The notes beneath the pieces are model-generated. The model was not told the origin of the DNA, searched no databases, and was given only the letters and a program-made list of their open reading frames with translations. A stretch of DNA of 64,000 nt, taken from contig JAHRBS010000004.1 of assembly GCA_024305745.1 (NCBI GenBank), positions 4,092,001 to 4,156,000 of the forward strand, written 5' to 3'. The first letter of the stretch is position 1. Each line of letters begins with the position of its first letter. Positions 27,351 through 37,258 of this stretch are shown one piece after another. The DNA is from Polyporus tsugae. Taxonomy: Eukaryota > Basidiomycota > Agaricomycetes > Polyporales > Polyporaceae. The position numbers and the translations under genes were made by a program.

Positions 27351-27814
27351 TCACGACGACGAGTAAAGCTCCTCCCTGATGTTGATCCCTGTACGCGGCC
27401 AAAGTTAGTCGGGGAGACACCATGGGTTACGAATGGTTACGCACCAAGCTCGTCCCGGAGAGGCTTGAGCTCGTCCAGATACGCCTGGTACTGCTGCTTG
27501 TTCTCCACCTTCTCCTTGATGCCCTCGAAGACGCGGACTGCAGTCGCATAGTCGTTGACGCGACGGGCAGCACGGACGGCGGCCTCAACGACAGCGGGTG
27601 CGGGAACGAGGTCGTGGGCGAAGCAGTTGTTGAGACCTCGCTGGACCTCAAAGAGATCCTGGGCCGACTGGAAGAAGTTGACGTAGCGCTCCGTGAAGGA
27701 CTCGAACGTCTCCGCGCTGTGTGCGCTGGACGAGGGGCGGGTGAACGCGGGGGCAACGCGGGTCGCGGTGGGGCGGGCGCGGAGGAGGGTGGAGGCGAGC
27801 TGAGCACGCAACAT
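27351..27814 (-). CDS. COX6: cytochrome c oxidase subunit 6 (mammalian subunit Va homologue), mitochondrial precursor
   Basis: Two exons (27814-27445 and 27388-27351) encode 135 residues. The N-terminal 30 or so residues are Arg/Ala/Ser-rich without acidic residues (MLRAQLASTLLRARPTATR), a typical matrix presequence. The mature part carries the family signature ETFESFTERYVNFFQ, LFEVQRGLNNCFAHDLVPAP, RRVNDYATAVRVFEGIKEKV and YQAYLDELK, ending EELYSSS. It is a nuclear-encoded structural subunit of respiratory complex IV on the matrix side of the inner membrane. An in-frame upstream ATG at 27850 exists, but the one at 27814 gives a clean presequence and is preferred. The second exon is only 38 nt. 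Confidence 0.95.
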
Positions 27815-28289
27815 CTTGGAGGGGTTGGAGATTGGAAAGAGGGAGGGCAAGTGGTGCTCAGCCGGACGGCGAGGATGTGGTCGTGAAGAAAAGGCTGAAC
27901 GTCTGTGCAGGGCACGGCCGGGCGCGACTGAGCCGAGGCTTGATTCGGATGTCCTGGCATCACCCCAGCCGGTCCAGTCCGACTAAATTCCCGCCGTCTG
28001 TGTCCCCCGACTCGCTCCTTGCAGAGCTGCACACTGTAAGTACACGCATATATTCACCGGTGCACTGTGCGCACAACGTCCGTCCTGTAAGTATCCGCTG
28101 CAAAAAGAAGTCGAGCGAACGTACGTGGGCGGGCTTTGGGGGAGCGGGGCGCGCGGGAAAGTGTGGTCGTGTTTGTGCGGGCTTTGGGGTTGATAAGCGG
28201 GAGTTGACGCGGGGAGAGGTTCTCACCCAGGCCCACTGCAACTGCTTCCTCCCTCAACGTCAACATCCCCGCCCCCAACACACCCAACA
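27815..28289. promoter_or_regulatory. divergent promoter region of COX6 and the Tra2-like gene
   Basis: The start codons are 475 bp apart and point away from each other. A C-rich leader lies just before 28290 and a CT-rich leader before COX6 on the other strand. No TATA box or known factor site was identified. Confidence 0.5.
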
Positions 28290-29819
28290 ATGGATGACGG
28301 TACGTCCTCAGCATCCGCCGCCGCCACCGCGACAACCAGTCTTTTGCCCCTCCTGTCTCTTTGTGCTCTCTGCCCGGCACACCGACCCACCAGTTGGAAC
28401 GCCTCGCGCCAGCTGTGTCTCCCCTCACAGCTCCAACAGCCTTCAGTCCACAGCTGACGCCCCTCTTGACCGGCGCGAGTGCCAGCGTTTCGTTTTCTCG
28501 CCGCTTCTGTCGCCTGTTGGCTGAAGGCCTTCATTCTTCGACGAGCAGCGTTCGTGCCAGTGTCGACGTCGACGCGCCGCCTTCGGCTTCGCTTCCGTGC
28601 ACCTTCAGCTTTCTGTCGCCGCGCTCGCCCCGTCCCGGCCGCGTCTCCCGTGCGTGCCCCGGCAGTGCGTCTCTCCTTCTGGTGGTGTTCCCTCTCTTCT
28701 TTCCCGTCGCCCGTCCTTCCTCCAGCATACCAGTCCCCGACGTCCAGTAACACGCCCTGACTTCCGTTTCCACCCTCTCTCCCTTCCGTCCATCTCTGTC
28801 TTCAGCCTGGCAGTCCCAAGACATGGCTCCCCCCAGCAATGTGGGCGGCATCAGTATCCCCACCAACGACACTCCTATGTCCAACGGCGGCCCCAACGAC
28901 GACCAGTCCTGGAACAACGGCGGCCGCTCCCCGCAGCGTGGCGACAACCCCCCTCGCCGGTCCAGCAGGAGCAGGAGCCCCGGACGCAACCCCGACCGGT
29001 AAGTAAACTCTGTCCCGTGTAACACGTCCGGTTCTTGACGTGACACTTTAGGGGCGACGGTTCCAACAACCCCGGGAACAACCTGCATGTTTCCAGCTTG
29101 AGCCACAAGGTAGATACGCGTGACCTTGAAGCTGCTTTTGCGAAGATTGGCCGGGTGAGTGCTGGTTCCAACTTCTCACCACGTTGCGCCGGCGACGCTG
29201 ACAAGGCGGGAACAGGTCAAGAAGGCCCAGGTGATGTATGATCCTCACACCCGCGAGTCTCGCGGCTTCGGGTTTGTTACGATGGAGAGCGGTGAAGAGG
29301 CAGACGCCGCTATTACGGCGTTGAATGGTACTGAATTCATGGGCAAGATGGTTTCAGTTGAAAAGGTGCGTGGCGTTTTGTGCAGTCAGCCGTCTACGAC
29401 TTTCTCATCCTGTCCTTGGTTTGGCAGGCGCGACGTGCCCGTGCGAGGACGCCGACCCCTGGTCGCTACTACGGACCCCCGAAGCGAAACGAATGTGAGC
29501 TTCTCATGATGCATCATTTGCTCCTGATGTTCTGACACGATGCTTAGTCGAGCGCCCATACGATCCCCGCCCGTACGACAGCCGCTACTCTCGTGGAGGC
29601 GGAAGTGGTGGTGGAGGAGGTGGTGGTGGGTACGACGACCGCCGCCGCCCGCGCTATGATGACGACTACCGCGGTGGACGCGACTACGAGCGCGGCGGTT
29701 ACGGCGGTGGTGGTGGTGGTGGTGGTCGCGACTACGAGCGTGGTGGCTACGGAGGAGGCGGAGGTGGAGGTGGAGGTCGTGACTACGACCGCCCCCGCTA
29801 CGAAGATCGCCGCTACTAA
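28290..29819 (+). CDS. Transformer-2-like SR-type RNA-binding protein
   Basis: Six exons (28290-28299, 28806-28998, 29052-29154, 29216-29365, 29428-29494, 29548-29819) encode 264 residues. A short RS-rich segment (RRSSRSRSPGR, about residues 53-63) precedes a single RRM at about 77-150, with LHVSSLS as the RNP2-type strand and SRGFGFVTME as RNP1. After the RRM comes RARTPTPGRYYGPPK, the linker characteristic of Tra2. The tail is a long Gly/Tyr/Arg/Asp low-complexity region (GGYGGGG, GGRDYERGG, RPRYEDRRY). Tra2 proteins bind purine-rich exon elements in the nucleus and promote exon inclusion. The first exon is 10 nt (MDD plus one base) before a 506-nt intron; translation could instead begin at the in-frame ATG encoding MAPPSNVGG in exon 2. 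Confidence 0.85.
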
Positions 29820-30058
29820 AACACGTATGGTCCTGCCCGGTCTGAACATGGAACGGTTTCCATATGGTATTTCACGCTATGTATGCAGTAGCATCCCTAG
29901 GGCCCTGGTTGTGATATGTGCGAAGCTCCCTCCTGTTTGTGACTTGTCGCTCTCCATGTTGCTTTCGGATTTTCTCTATGTACTACGTTGCGGTTGCAAA
30001 GTATAGACATGCATTAGTTCTACCGCTGAGCCTACTGTGCGCACGATCGGTCTTGCAG

Positions 30059-31131
30059 TCACTTGCCAGTTGGTGCGTTTCCAGCACTGCCAATGCCCAT
30101 CTCCACGACAAACTGTTCCCTTCCCAGTCTCCGCATCTCCTCCACAACCTCCCCCACCTTCTCGAACTCAGACCACCGTCCGCGCTGACCGTCCTGCTGC
30201 TGTGCCCCTGGCAACGACAACGGCGCCTGCTCAACGAACCGCAAACGGAGCGCAAGCCACTGCATGCTCTTCACGCGGCCGACGAAGTCCTCGACGTCCT
30301 CCTGCGCGCCCTCACAGTAGATCACGCCGGGGTAGCCGACTTTCGCGAAGCCAACGAGGGAGAGCTCGTGCGACCACTGCGAGAGCGAGCGGCGTTTCTG
30401 TGGGGACTTGAGGTGGTGCGAGACGAAGAGCGCGTGGCAGCGGGGCGATGATGAGGACGAGCCCGAGGAGGCTGAATCTGAGGTTATCTGCCTGCCAGGG
30501 TGTTCCTCCGGATCCGTCGCAGTCGCAGTTGCAGTCGCTTCTGCCTCTGTCGCGGCCGCGTTGGCCCGCCCCTCCAGATAGGCGTGCAGTTGGGGGAGGA
30601 GGTATGTGGACATCATCTCGTAGAGCGGGTATCTTCGGACGGATGGGACATCGACCGCGAAGCCCAAGCAAGAGTTAAGCCAAGAGTCAAGACGTGCCGT
30701 CTAGAGCGCACCTGTCAATGGAGAACGCACTCGCTGTCGGTGCTCGCTGCCTCCGCCTCCGCGACCATCGCCTGCCATCGCGCCTGCTCGGTACGCTCAA
30801 GATTGTCCCCCTTGACCGACACTTGGGGCCGTTCCCCCGACCCCACACCGTACTCTTGTGGGAGCGTGACCTCGAACCAGACGTCCGCGCTGGCTTCGAG
30901 CTTCACTTGGAAGTGCACGGGCCCCCGCGGGATGCCAGAGTCGGAGCCTTCGAGGTCCGAGTCCGGGATTGCGTGTGCTAGTGTATCCCAATCGCGGTCG
31001 GGGTCGAGGGCGTACGCGTCGAGGAGGTCGTTCCACAGCGCTGCTTGTTCGGTGAACTCGAGGAGTTCCCCGGGGAGCAGGGAGTACTTCAGAAGATGGA
31101 TTTCTTCGACGGCCTTTCGCTGAGATGTCAT
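30059..31131 (-). CDS. RWD domain protein with C-terminal DUF1115 (RWDD2-like)
   Basis: Two exons (31131-30731 and 30632-30059) encode 324 residues. The first 130 residues form an RWD-type fold: an N-terminal helix with LLKYSLLPGE and a strand region VHFQVKLEASADVWFEVTLPQEYG followed by RPQVSV. The C-terminal half (LFVSHHLKSPQKRRSL, LSLVGFAKVGYPGVIYCEG, VEDFVGRVKSMQWLALRLR) matches DUF1115 as found in RWDD2 proteins. The molecular role of this family is not established; RWD domains usually mediate protein-protein contacts. The chosen acceptor gives SEYPLYEMM and restores the frame. A Glu/Ala/Thr-rich low-complexity insert lies around residues 150-175. It ends 240 bp from the convergent Tra2-like gene. 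Confidence 0.82.
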
Positions 31132-31371
31132 GGACGAGCAGTCTCCACGACTAGCAAGACCGAGATGGTGCGATGTGAGGTCAAGACGTACTCAAGTAAA
31201 TTACGGTAGTACAGCTGAGGTTCGTGGCCTGCCGGGAGTTCAAACTCAGCAGCCCGGGGCGCAAGAAGTGTGGTCGCGGCGTGATTACTGTAAGTTACAA
31301 CAACTGGATTGCACATAAAATCCACAATCCACAATAAGCAGAACTCCATCAATCCAGACGGGCTTATCGGG

Positions 31372-33178
31372 TCATATGCGTCCCTCGAAGTGCAAGCTTT
31401 TGGCCTGCTCACGGGTGTGGACGCTGGGGTCGACGTAAAACTTGGAGTGATGGTTGGGAGTAGCTCGGCGACGACCACGGTTCATCCTATTCGCGTGTTA
31501 AGCCCTTCGCACAAACGCAGAAGCAAACAGGATCTTACCTGAAAGTCTTCCGCTCCTTCCATTCGGGCGAGGTCCCAGAACGCGGTGCCGCATGGGGATG
31601 AAGTCCCATATCCACGAAAAGGATATGTGGGCGAGTGTATCATGAATCGAAGAGAGTGCACCGCGCACGTCGTGGTCCTCCTCGCTCCCCTCCGGTACAC
31701 GAGGTGCAACGGCGCTGAGATGGTGGTCGTGAGGCTGCAGTGGAGTTGGCCGCTCCTTGACAGTGGGATACAGCGAGCCCGTGTCAAGCCCGATGTTTCT
31801 CAACGCCTCCGCCTCAAACTGGATACCGGTGTTCGCCCTGAAGCACTCCCGAACCATCCAGCGAAGCGGGATGCGGCCGAGAGAGTATGGTGTCTCATCA
31901 GGAACGGCGCAGCCTCCAACATCTATGAGGACGTCAACTCAAAGAGATCCTCCGAGACGCGACGAGACATAACATACCACAATGACAACCAGGGAACCAA
32001 ACCTCCTGAACGTCGGTACGGCCATAGCTATCCTGCGCGTCGAACCGAGAGTAAGCCAACCTATGCCGGTAGTCAGACTGGTGTATGTCACAGACCTCGT
32101 AGAACTTGGGCTTGAAGCATGCACGACGCTCATCCAATGCCAAAGCATGCCTGAACACACGAATGGGTGTGTTGGATCTTGTGAATGGAAGCGGCCAAGA
32201 GGTGATGGCACCGGGAAAAATGGTATCCCTGTATGCAGGATGAGAGTATCGTCTAGGAGATATGCTGTGAAGCTCATACCAGACGCCAATGAAATCGATA
32301 TCAACCCTCATGGGACTCAACTCTTCCAGACGCCTTTTCCAGTCGTCATCAACATCTCGCAGATACAGTGTGTACGCAGACCCGACCCGGGTAACATTTT
32401 TCCTTGGCAATAGGCCAACCTGCAACGATTATGGATGGGTATTCAACCCGGGTGCAACGACGGACCTTGTAGATCTTTTCCGCAAGCGCGCGTACGATAT
32501 ATGCGCCCCAGGAGAAGCCGAACAAGGAGATCCTATCCCCCACTATGTCTGAACAATATAAAGCAGGTTAGCATGGTGCTGTATATTTCGGCGACCCACA
32601 CTGACACTGTTGCATGAGGAAACTATAGCCACGCATGACTTGGGTATCAAGCGTCCAGCCAAGGGCCTTATCCAGGGCATCGTTGAACTTCATCGTGCAG
32701 GAATGAGCACATGCAGCACTACGATTGATCGACGTTCCAATACCAACCTGTATGCACTCAGCACTCAGCACTCAGATTTATAAGTCAGATGTAACACATG
32801 ATGCCACACGGACCTCGTAGTGGCTCATCTGCTCGGCGCAGTTCACGTTTGTTTTGAGTAAGTGAAAAAACTGCTAAACGTTCGATTCCTAAGCACACAG
32901 TGCGGTCTATCGGGCTCAGCATATATAGAGAGAAGAGAAATGATGAAACATACAGGACCATTGGATGGGTCGCTGGTGCCATCGAAGCAAAGGACAAGTG
33001 TTCGGGCAGGATGGTTTAGAGGGATGAAGGTAAAGTCCTCTGCCGCGCCGGCGGATGGATGGCGGCGAGAAAGAGATGAGGATGTCCCTGGGGAAACCTC
33101 GAAGCCGGTGCTTTGCAAGATGTTGACCGGTGATGTAGAGGGGACGGCGGCGCTGTTCGAAGTTGCGCTAGCGGACAC
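31372..33178 (-). pseudogene. DUF2235 (Tle1-like hydrolase) paralogue, probably decaying
   Basis: Exons are about 33178-32954, 32873-32814, 32747-32606, 32548-32466, 32419-32280, 32228-31978, 31922-31539 and 31486-31372. They align with the two DUF2235 genes at 57.9 and 62.3 kb. Conserved parts are [10 protein letters not shown], the nucleophile motif as GFSWGAY (normally GFSRGAY), [37 protein letters not shown] and RIPLRWMVRECF. Two defects are visible. The codon where the family starts reads GTG at 33178, 62 nt after a TATA-like box, with no in-frame ATG before the FDGT motif. The last exon (from 31486), which clearly encodes the expected C-terminus, is one frame off from exon 7. FDGTGDQ is also degraded to FDGTSDP, and one acceptor gives a TAG unless a downstream AG is used. 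It could still be expressed from an unrecognised exon. Confidence 0.62.
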
Positions 33179-33232
33179 TATGGATAGCAGCTGGACGGTG
33201 GTTGAATAGTGGGGAGTCCTAGCAGCGGCGGC

Positions 33233-33240
33233 CTATATAT
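33233..33240 (-). promoter_or_regulatory. TATA-like box of the decaying DUF2235 gene
   Basis: On the minus strand ATATATAGG lies about 60 nt before the GTG at 33178. The intact paralogue at 62287 has the same TATA-to-start spacing. This supports 33178 as the original start position. Confidence 0.45.
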
Positions 33241-33475
33241 GCTCTGAGAAGGACTTATCGTAGAGTGGCCGGGCTAGGAGACTCTGACGCAAGTGGTGAG
33301 AAGGCCCATGGCGTGCCGAACTCATAATAGGAGGTGTCAATGGTGCGTGGGATTTGAGGACTTGGCTTCTAGTTGTCATGACCATCCTCTCTGTAGCGAG
33401 CCTGTAGCAGGTCGTGATTTAGTGTCATGAGAATACAACCTAGGTTCCTTGTGCTTCTACATCGGGCGTAATAAG

Positions 33476-34340
33476 TTACTCGTCGTCAGACCCGGAACCA
33501 GACCCCTCCTCGTCATCTTCGTCATCTGCAATGATCTAGTATCAATACCATTGGAGACCGAGGGTGTAAGTCGCACTCACCATTTGCGACATCGCTGTGA
33601 GAGATGCTATTCTGAGCCTTTGATTTCCTGAACAACTGGCGGGTCTTGGTATCGTCGTCGGGAACGAAGCTAACAGCCAGCTCCCCGTTCTTGTCCTTGA
33701 TCCTGAAGCCACATTGGGTCACTCGAACGTATACGAGATCGCGGAGACGGGAGGCTTACGTCGTGTCCGCACCTGCATCTAATAAACTCGTCACGACTGC
33801 TGCACGATCATCGGGGTCCTCTATCCGCACGGCGAGATGAAGCGGAGTTGCCTTCTCGATGCGATTCTGGGGGTCGACGTCGCAGTCCTCGTGTTCGAGG
33901 ATGTGCTCCATGATTTCAAGGAAGCCATACGAGGCACTGTAACGCCCGAGCGGTATGAGATCGGGCATGCACGGTCTGTGTGCGAGGGGAACACGACATA
34001 CGTACGCGTAGTGGAGAGCTGCAGGTCCCAGAAGGTTGGGATTACTCAGACGTCATCGCGGGGCGGAAGGCCAACGATGGGCATACCGGTGTTCCCTAGC
34101 CTATGAAAGGTGCGTCGCATGAGGCGAGATGGCGAGAACGTTGACCGAAAGATAGCACGCACCCGTCTTGAGCATTAATGTCAAAGTCGCCCTCCCGAAA
34201 CACTTCGAGGAGCAGATCCTCATTATCTGACCGCGCAGCGGCAAGGAGCCTCTCGTCTGACCGGGACACTGATGAGGCACTTGAGGGGCAGAACGGAGGT
34301 ATGCACCGGACGTACTGTTGCTTGCACCATTGGCGGTCAT
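33476..34340 (-). CDS. small ankyrin-repeat protein with acidic C-terminus
   Basis: Seven exons (34340-34316, 34256-34163, 34100-34087, 34018-34006, 33936-33760, 33702-33581, 33525-33476) encode 164 residues with all phases matching. Two to three ankyrin repeats span about residues 9-115: ERLLAAARSDNEDLLLEVF, then GNTALHYAASYGFLEIMEH, then ATPLHLAVRI with a following LLDAGADTTIKDKNG. A basic segment (RQLFRKSKA) and an acidic tail (NDDEDDEEGSGSGSDDE) complete it. Small fungal ankyrin proteins of this shape include the ribosome-assembly chaperone Yar1, but similarity to that protein specifically was not established. Exons 3 and 4 are consecutive microexons of 14 and 13 nt that together encode the repeat signature LGNTALHYA. 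Confidence 0.85.
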
Positions 34341-34545
34341 CGTGACTGAGGATATGAGAAGAGACGAAGGGAAAGGGTGGAAGATCGAGCCCAAGAGGCT
34401 AAAGCTCGTAGCTCGGCACTGATCATGAGCGCTTGATCCAAGTAAGCGCACCACCAACTTAGTTCAACCGAAATGAATCCATCTCTTTGTCCACGAATAG
34501 ATATCATACTACCAACTACATGCCACTCTACATGTCCTCAGACGT

Positions 34546-36689
34546 CTATGCGACGAGCTTCCCGCTCGACCACTCCTTGAACGTCGGCGTGTCCTTGATC
34601 CACTGTATGAGCTCCGCCCGCTTGACCTTCGTGCCCTTATCGGCCGACTCGACCTTGACCTTCTTCCCGTCCACGAACTCCCACTTCTGCTCCTTGACGG
34701 TAACGAGGCCCTCCTTTAGCTCATCGCCGCCGAGGATGATCGCGAACGGCGCCTCGTCCTTCTCCCCCGCCGCGAACTGAGCAGGCAGCTTCGGTTTCGC
34801 CTTCAGGAAGAAATCGGTCTACAACCCCCGTCAGCATCCCGTCCCACAGCCCCGTTTCATCCCAACACAACCGATTCAAGACATACCTTGATCCCCGCCT
34901 CCCGCAACTCCCGCACGAGCTCGACCCGCTCCGACAGCAGCCCGTCGCCCGCAGCCATGACATACGCCATCGTCTCCTTGCTCCGCATCCCCTTCTCGAC
35001 CCACTTCGGCCACAAGAGCGCGAAGATCCTGTCCAGGCCGATGCTCACGCCCACACACGGCAGCCCAGGGGCCTTCTTGCCCTCCGCGGCGGCGGCGGCA
35101 GTGAACATGCCCACGAGGTGGTCGTACCGCCCGCCCGCCGCGATCGAGCCTACCCCCACCTGCGACTCGTCGATCTCCTCCTCCTCCTCAGCGTCCGCCG
35201 GCTTCTTCTTCGCCTTTTTCGGCTTCTCCGCGGGGGCGGGGGCGGGGGCGTCGTTCGCGGTGGAGGAGGGCGCGAGCGCGTTGGCGGCCTTGAAGCCCGG
35301 GGGCGCGGAGGCCTCGACGACGGCCTCGTAGATGATGCCGGTGTAGTAGTCGAGCCCGCGCGCGAGGGAGAGGTCAAAGGAGAGCCGGTCGAGCACGCGG
35401 TAGGCGGCGAGGTAGGTGAAGAGAACGCTCATCTCCTCGATGCCCAGCTTGGCGCTCGGGTTTGCCATCAATGCGGGGTCGGCGCGGAGCTTTTCCAGAA
35501 GCTCCTTGCCACCTGAAGGTAGTCAGTCACTCAGATACATACATTGGATGAGGCTAAAACGAACCTTTGTGCTTGACGTACTCGCCTATTTTGTCTGCGA
35601 TGGTAGGGTCAAGGCCCTTCTCCTCCGTCATCTCCTTCTTGACATCCGCCCAGGGCAACTACGATCAAATGTCAAAGCGTGACCCCACAAGCATACATAC
35701 TGCTGAGACGCACCTTGTCGAGCTTGTCGACCGCAGACGAGATTGGGCGGATCTTTTCTGGCGGCACTCCGCAGACCTCAAAGATGCCGTCCAGGATCTT
35801 GCGGTGGTTCATTTTCACAGTGAACTCACCGACCTCCAGCCGGGTGAGGATTGTGCAGAGCAAGCTGATGATCTCTGCGTCGGGGATCATAACGTCAAAC
35901 GACCCCGCAATGTCGATGTCCTAATACCCCACCCGTCAATCCGCCGCCACACTCAAAGACCCAGAACGAGGAGCCACTCACCGCTTGCGAGAACTCGCGC
36001 ATGCGCCCCTTGCTCACGACGGGGTTGTCGCGCCTGTACACCTTGCCGACCTGCCATATCTTCGCCTGGCTCGTGATCGCGCCGGCCATGGCGAGGTAGC
36101 GCGCGAGGGGGACGGTGTGGTCATAGCGGAGCGCGAGCTGCTCGCCGCCCTGGTCCATGAGGTCGAAGATGAGCTTCTGGTCTTCGCCGTACTTGTCCGT
36201 GAGGATGTCCTTGCGCTCGAACACGGGCGTGTCCAGCTGCGACGCCCCGTACGTCGTGAAGCAGTCCTTGACGATCCGCTCGATGTGCTCCCTACAGAAC
36301 ATCTCCCCGGGGCCATAGTCGCGCGTGCCCTAGTCATCCCCATTGCGCAGTGGACAGAGACAAGGTGGTAGAAGGGTAAGGGAGAGAGGAGAGAACAGGA
36401 GCCTTGAGATGAGCTGAGCCCCACCCGCCGCACACACGCCGGCACGCACCTTGGCGGTCTTGAGCAGCATCCGCTCCTTCTTCTTCTCGCCCTTCCCGCC
36501 CGTCCCGGCCGCGTGCTGCAGCAGCGCCAGGTTTCTCTTGAGCTCTCCAAGCCGCTTTTTTGCATCCTCCACCGCCGCGTTGTCCGCTCCCTGCTTCCTG
36601 AGCTCGTTCACGACCGCGTTCTGCGCCGCGACCTCCTCCGCGAGCGTCTCGACCGTCTGTTCGGGGGCGGGCTCCGATGTGCTGGCCAT
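34546..36689 (-). CDS. HTS1: histidyl-tRNA synthetase, cytosolic form (probable dual cytosolic/mitochondrial gene)
   Basis: Six exons (36689-36450, 36329-35982, 35920-35714, 35658-35565, 35512-34887, 34818-34546) encode 595 residues. The enzyme charges tRNA-His. An N-terminal helical WHEP-like region (about 12-60) precedes the class II catalytic core with [10 protein letters not shown], the [10 protein letters not shown] region, motif 2 [10 protein letters not shown], the histidine-specific [25 protein letters not shown] and motif 3 [15 protein letters not shown]. The C-terminal anticodon-binding domain contains [15 protein letters not shown] Lys/Glu/Ala/Pro-rich insert of about 45 residues lies between [10 protein letters not shown] and the GGRYD motif. 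An in-frame ATG at 36818 would add 43 residues that look like a mitochondrial presequence. Confidence 0.95.
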
Positions 36690-36818
36690 GTGTCGTCTGG
36701 GTTGCGCCTGTCGCTCTTGGTATGTGGGTATGAGGAAAGCAGGGGAGTGGGGGAATAGGTTACACGACCTGCAAGATCGATGGAGGGGAGAGAAGACGGT
36801 ACGGGCCTGGCGGAGCAT
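36690..36818 (-). other. in-frame N-terminal extension of HTS1, candidate mitochondrial targeting sequence
   Basis: Reading upstream from the HTS1 ATG at 36689 there is no stop before a second ATG at 36818. The 43 extra codons encode an Arg/Ser/His/Pro-rich peptide without Asp and with a single Glu, starting MLRQARTVFSPLHRSCRSC and ending RRH. This composition suits mitochondrial import. In yeast HTS1 the two synthetases are made from one gene by alternative starts, and the layout here is the same. Confidence 0.6.
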
Positions 36819-37258
36819 CCATGCGCGTTGGACTCACTTTGGGTGGCAACGGATTTCTTTGGCTGTGACCACCTGCTCATCTCATCTTGACTCAATCGAC
36901 AACAATCCGCTGCTCCTTATCTTGCCGATAAACGCTATCAGAGTCCTTCAGATCTCCCGGCGGCTAACATAGCCTGTAAGAGAGTTGGGAGAAAATCAAC
37001 AGAAAGCAAAAATTGTATTAGAATAGCTAATGTTCTTCTACGCAATGTCATCTGGGGTATGCATGATGCTTCTACTTTTGTTGGGAGCAGCCAAGCACTA
37101 GTCCAAGTCGCTCACATCTAAAGTGTAGTAATCACTAGTTTGTCTGTCGTCCGTCAAGGTCATGCAGTCGTGAATCGCATGAACGGCGTCGTCGCAGTCA
37201 TTAGGTATCCAGTATATACTATATCACCTCCGCAGGTCCCGCAACCGCACGACAACGC
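36819..37258. other. intergenic region between HTS1 and the phosphotransferase gene
   Basis: AT-richer sequence with no open frame of interest. It should hold the HTS1 promoter (minus strand, reading left from about 36900) and the 3' flank of the phosphotransferase gene. Confidence 0.5.

Noticed and set aside
27815..27850. Longer COX6 N-terminus from the ATG at 27850
   Set aside because: The start at 27814 gives a standard Arg-rich presequence; the extra 12 residues add nothing family-like.
29544..29849. Minus-strand Val/Thr/Ala repeat frame opposite the Tra2-like C-terminus
   Set aside because: It is the antisense shadow of the Gly-rich codons of the SR-type protein.
35118..35516. Plus-strand frame opposite histidyl-tRNA synthetase
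   Set aside because: Antisense shadow of a GC-rich coding exon.
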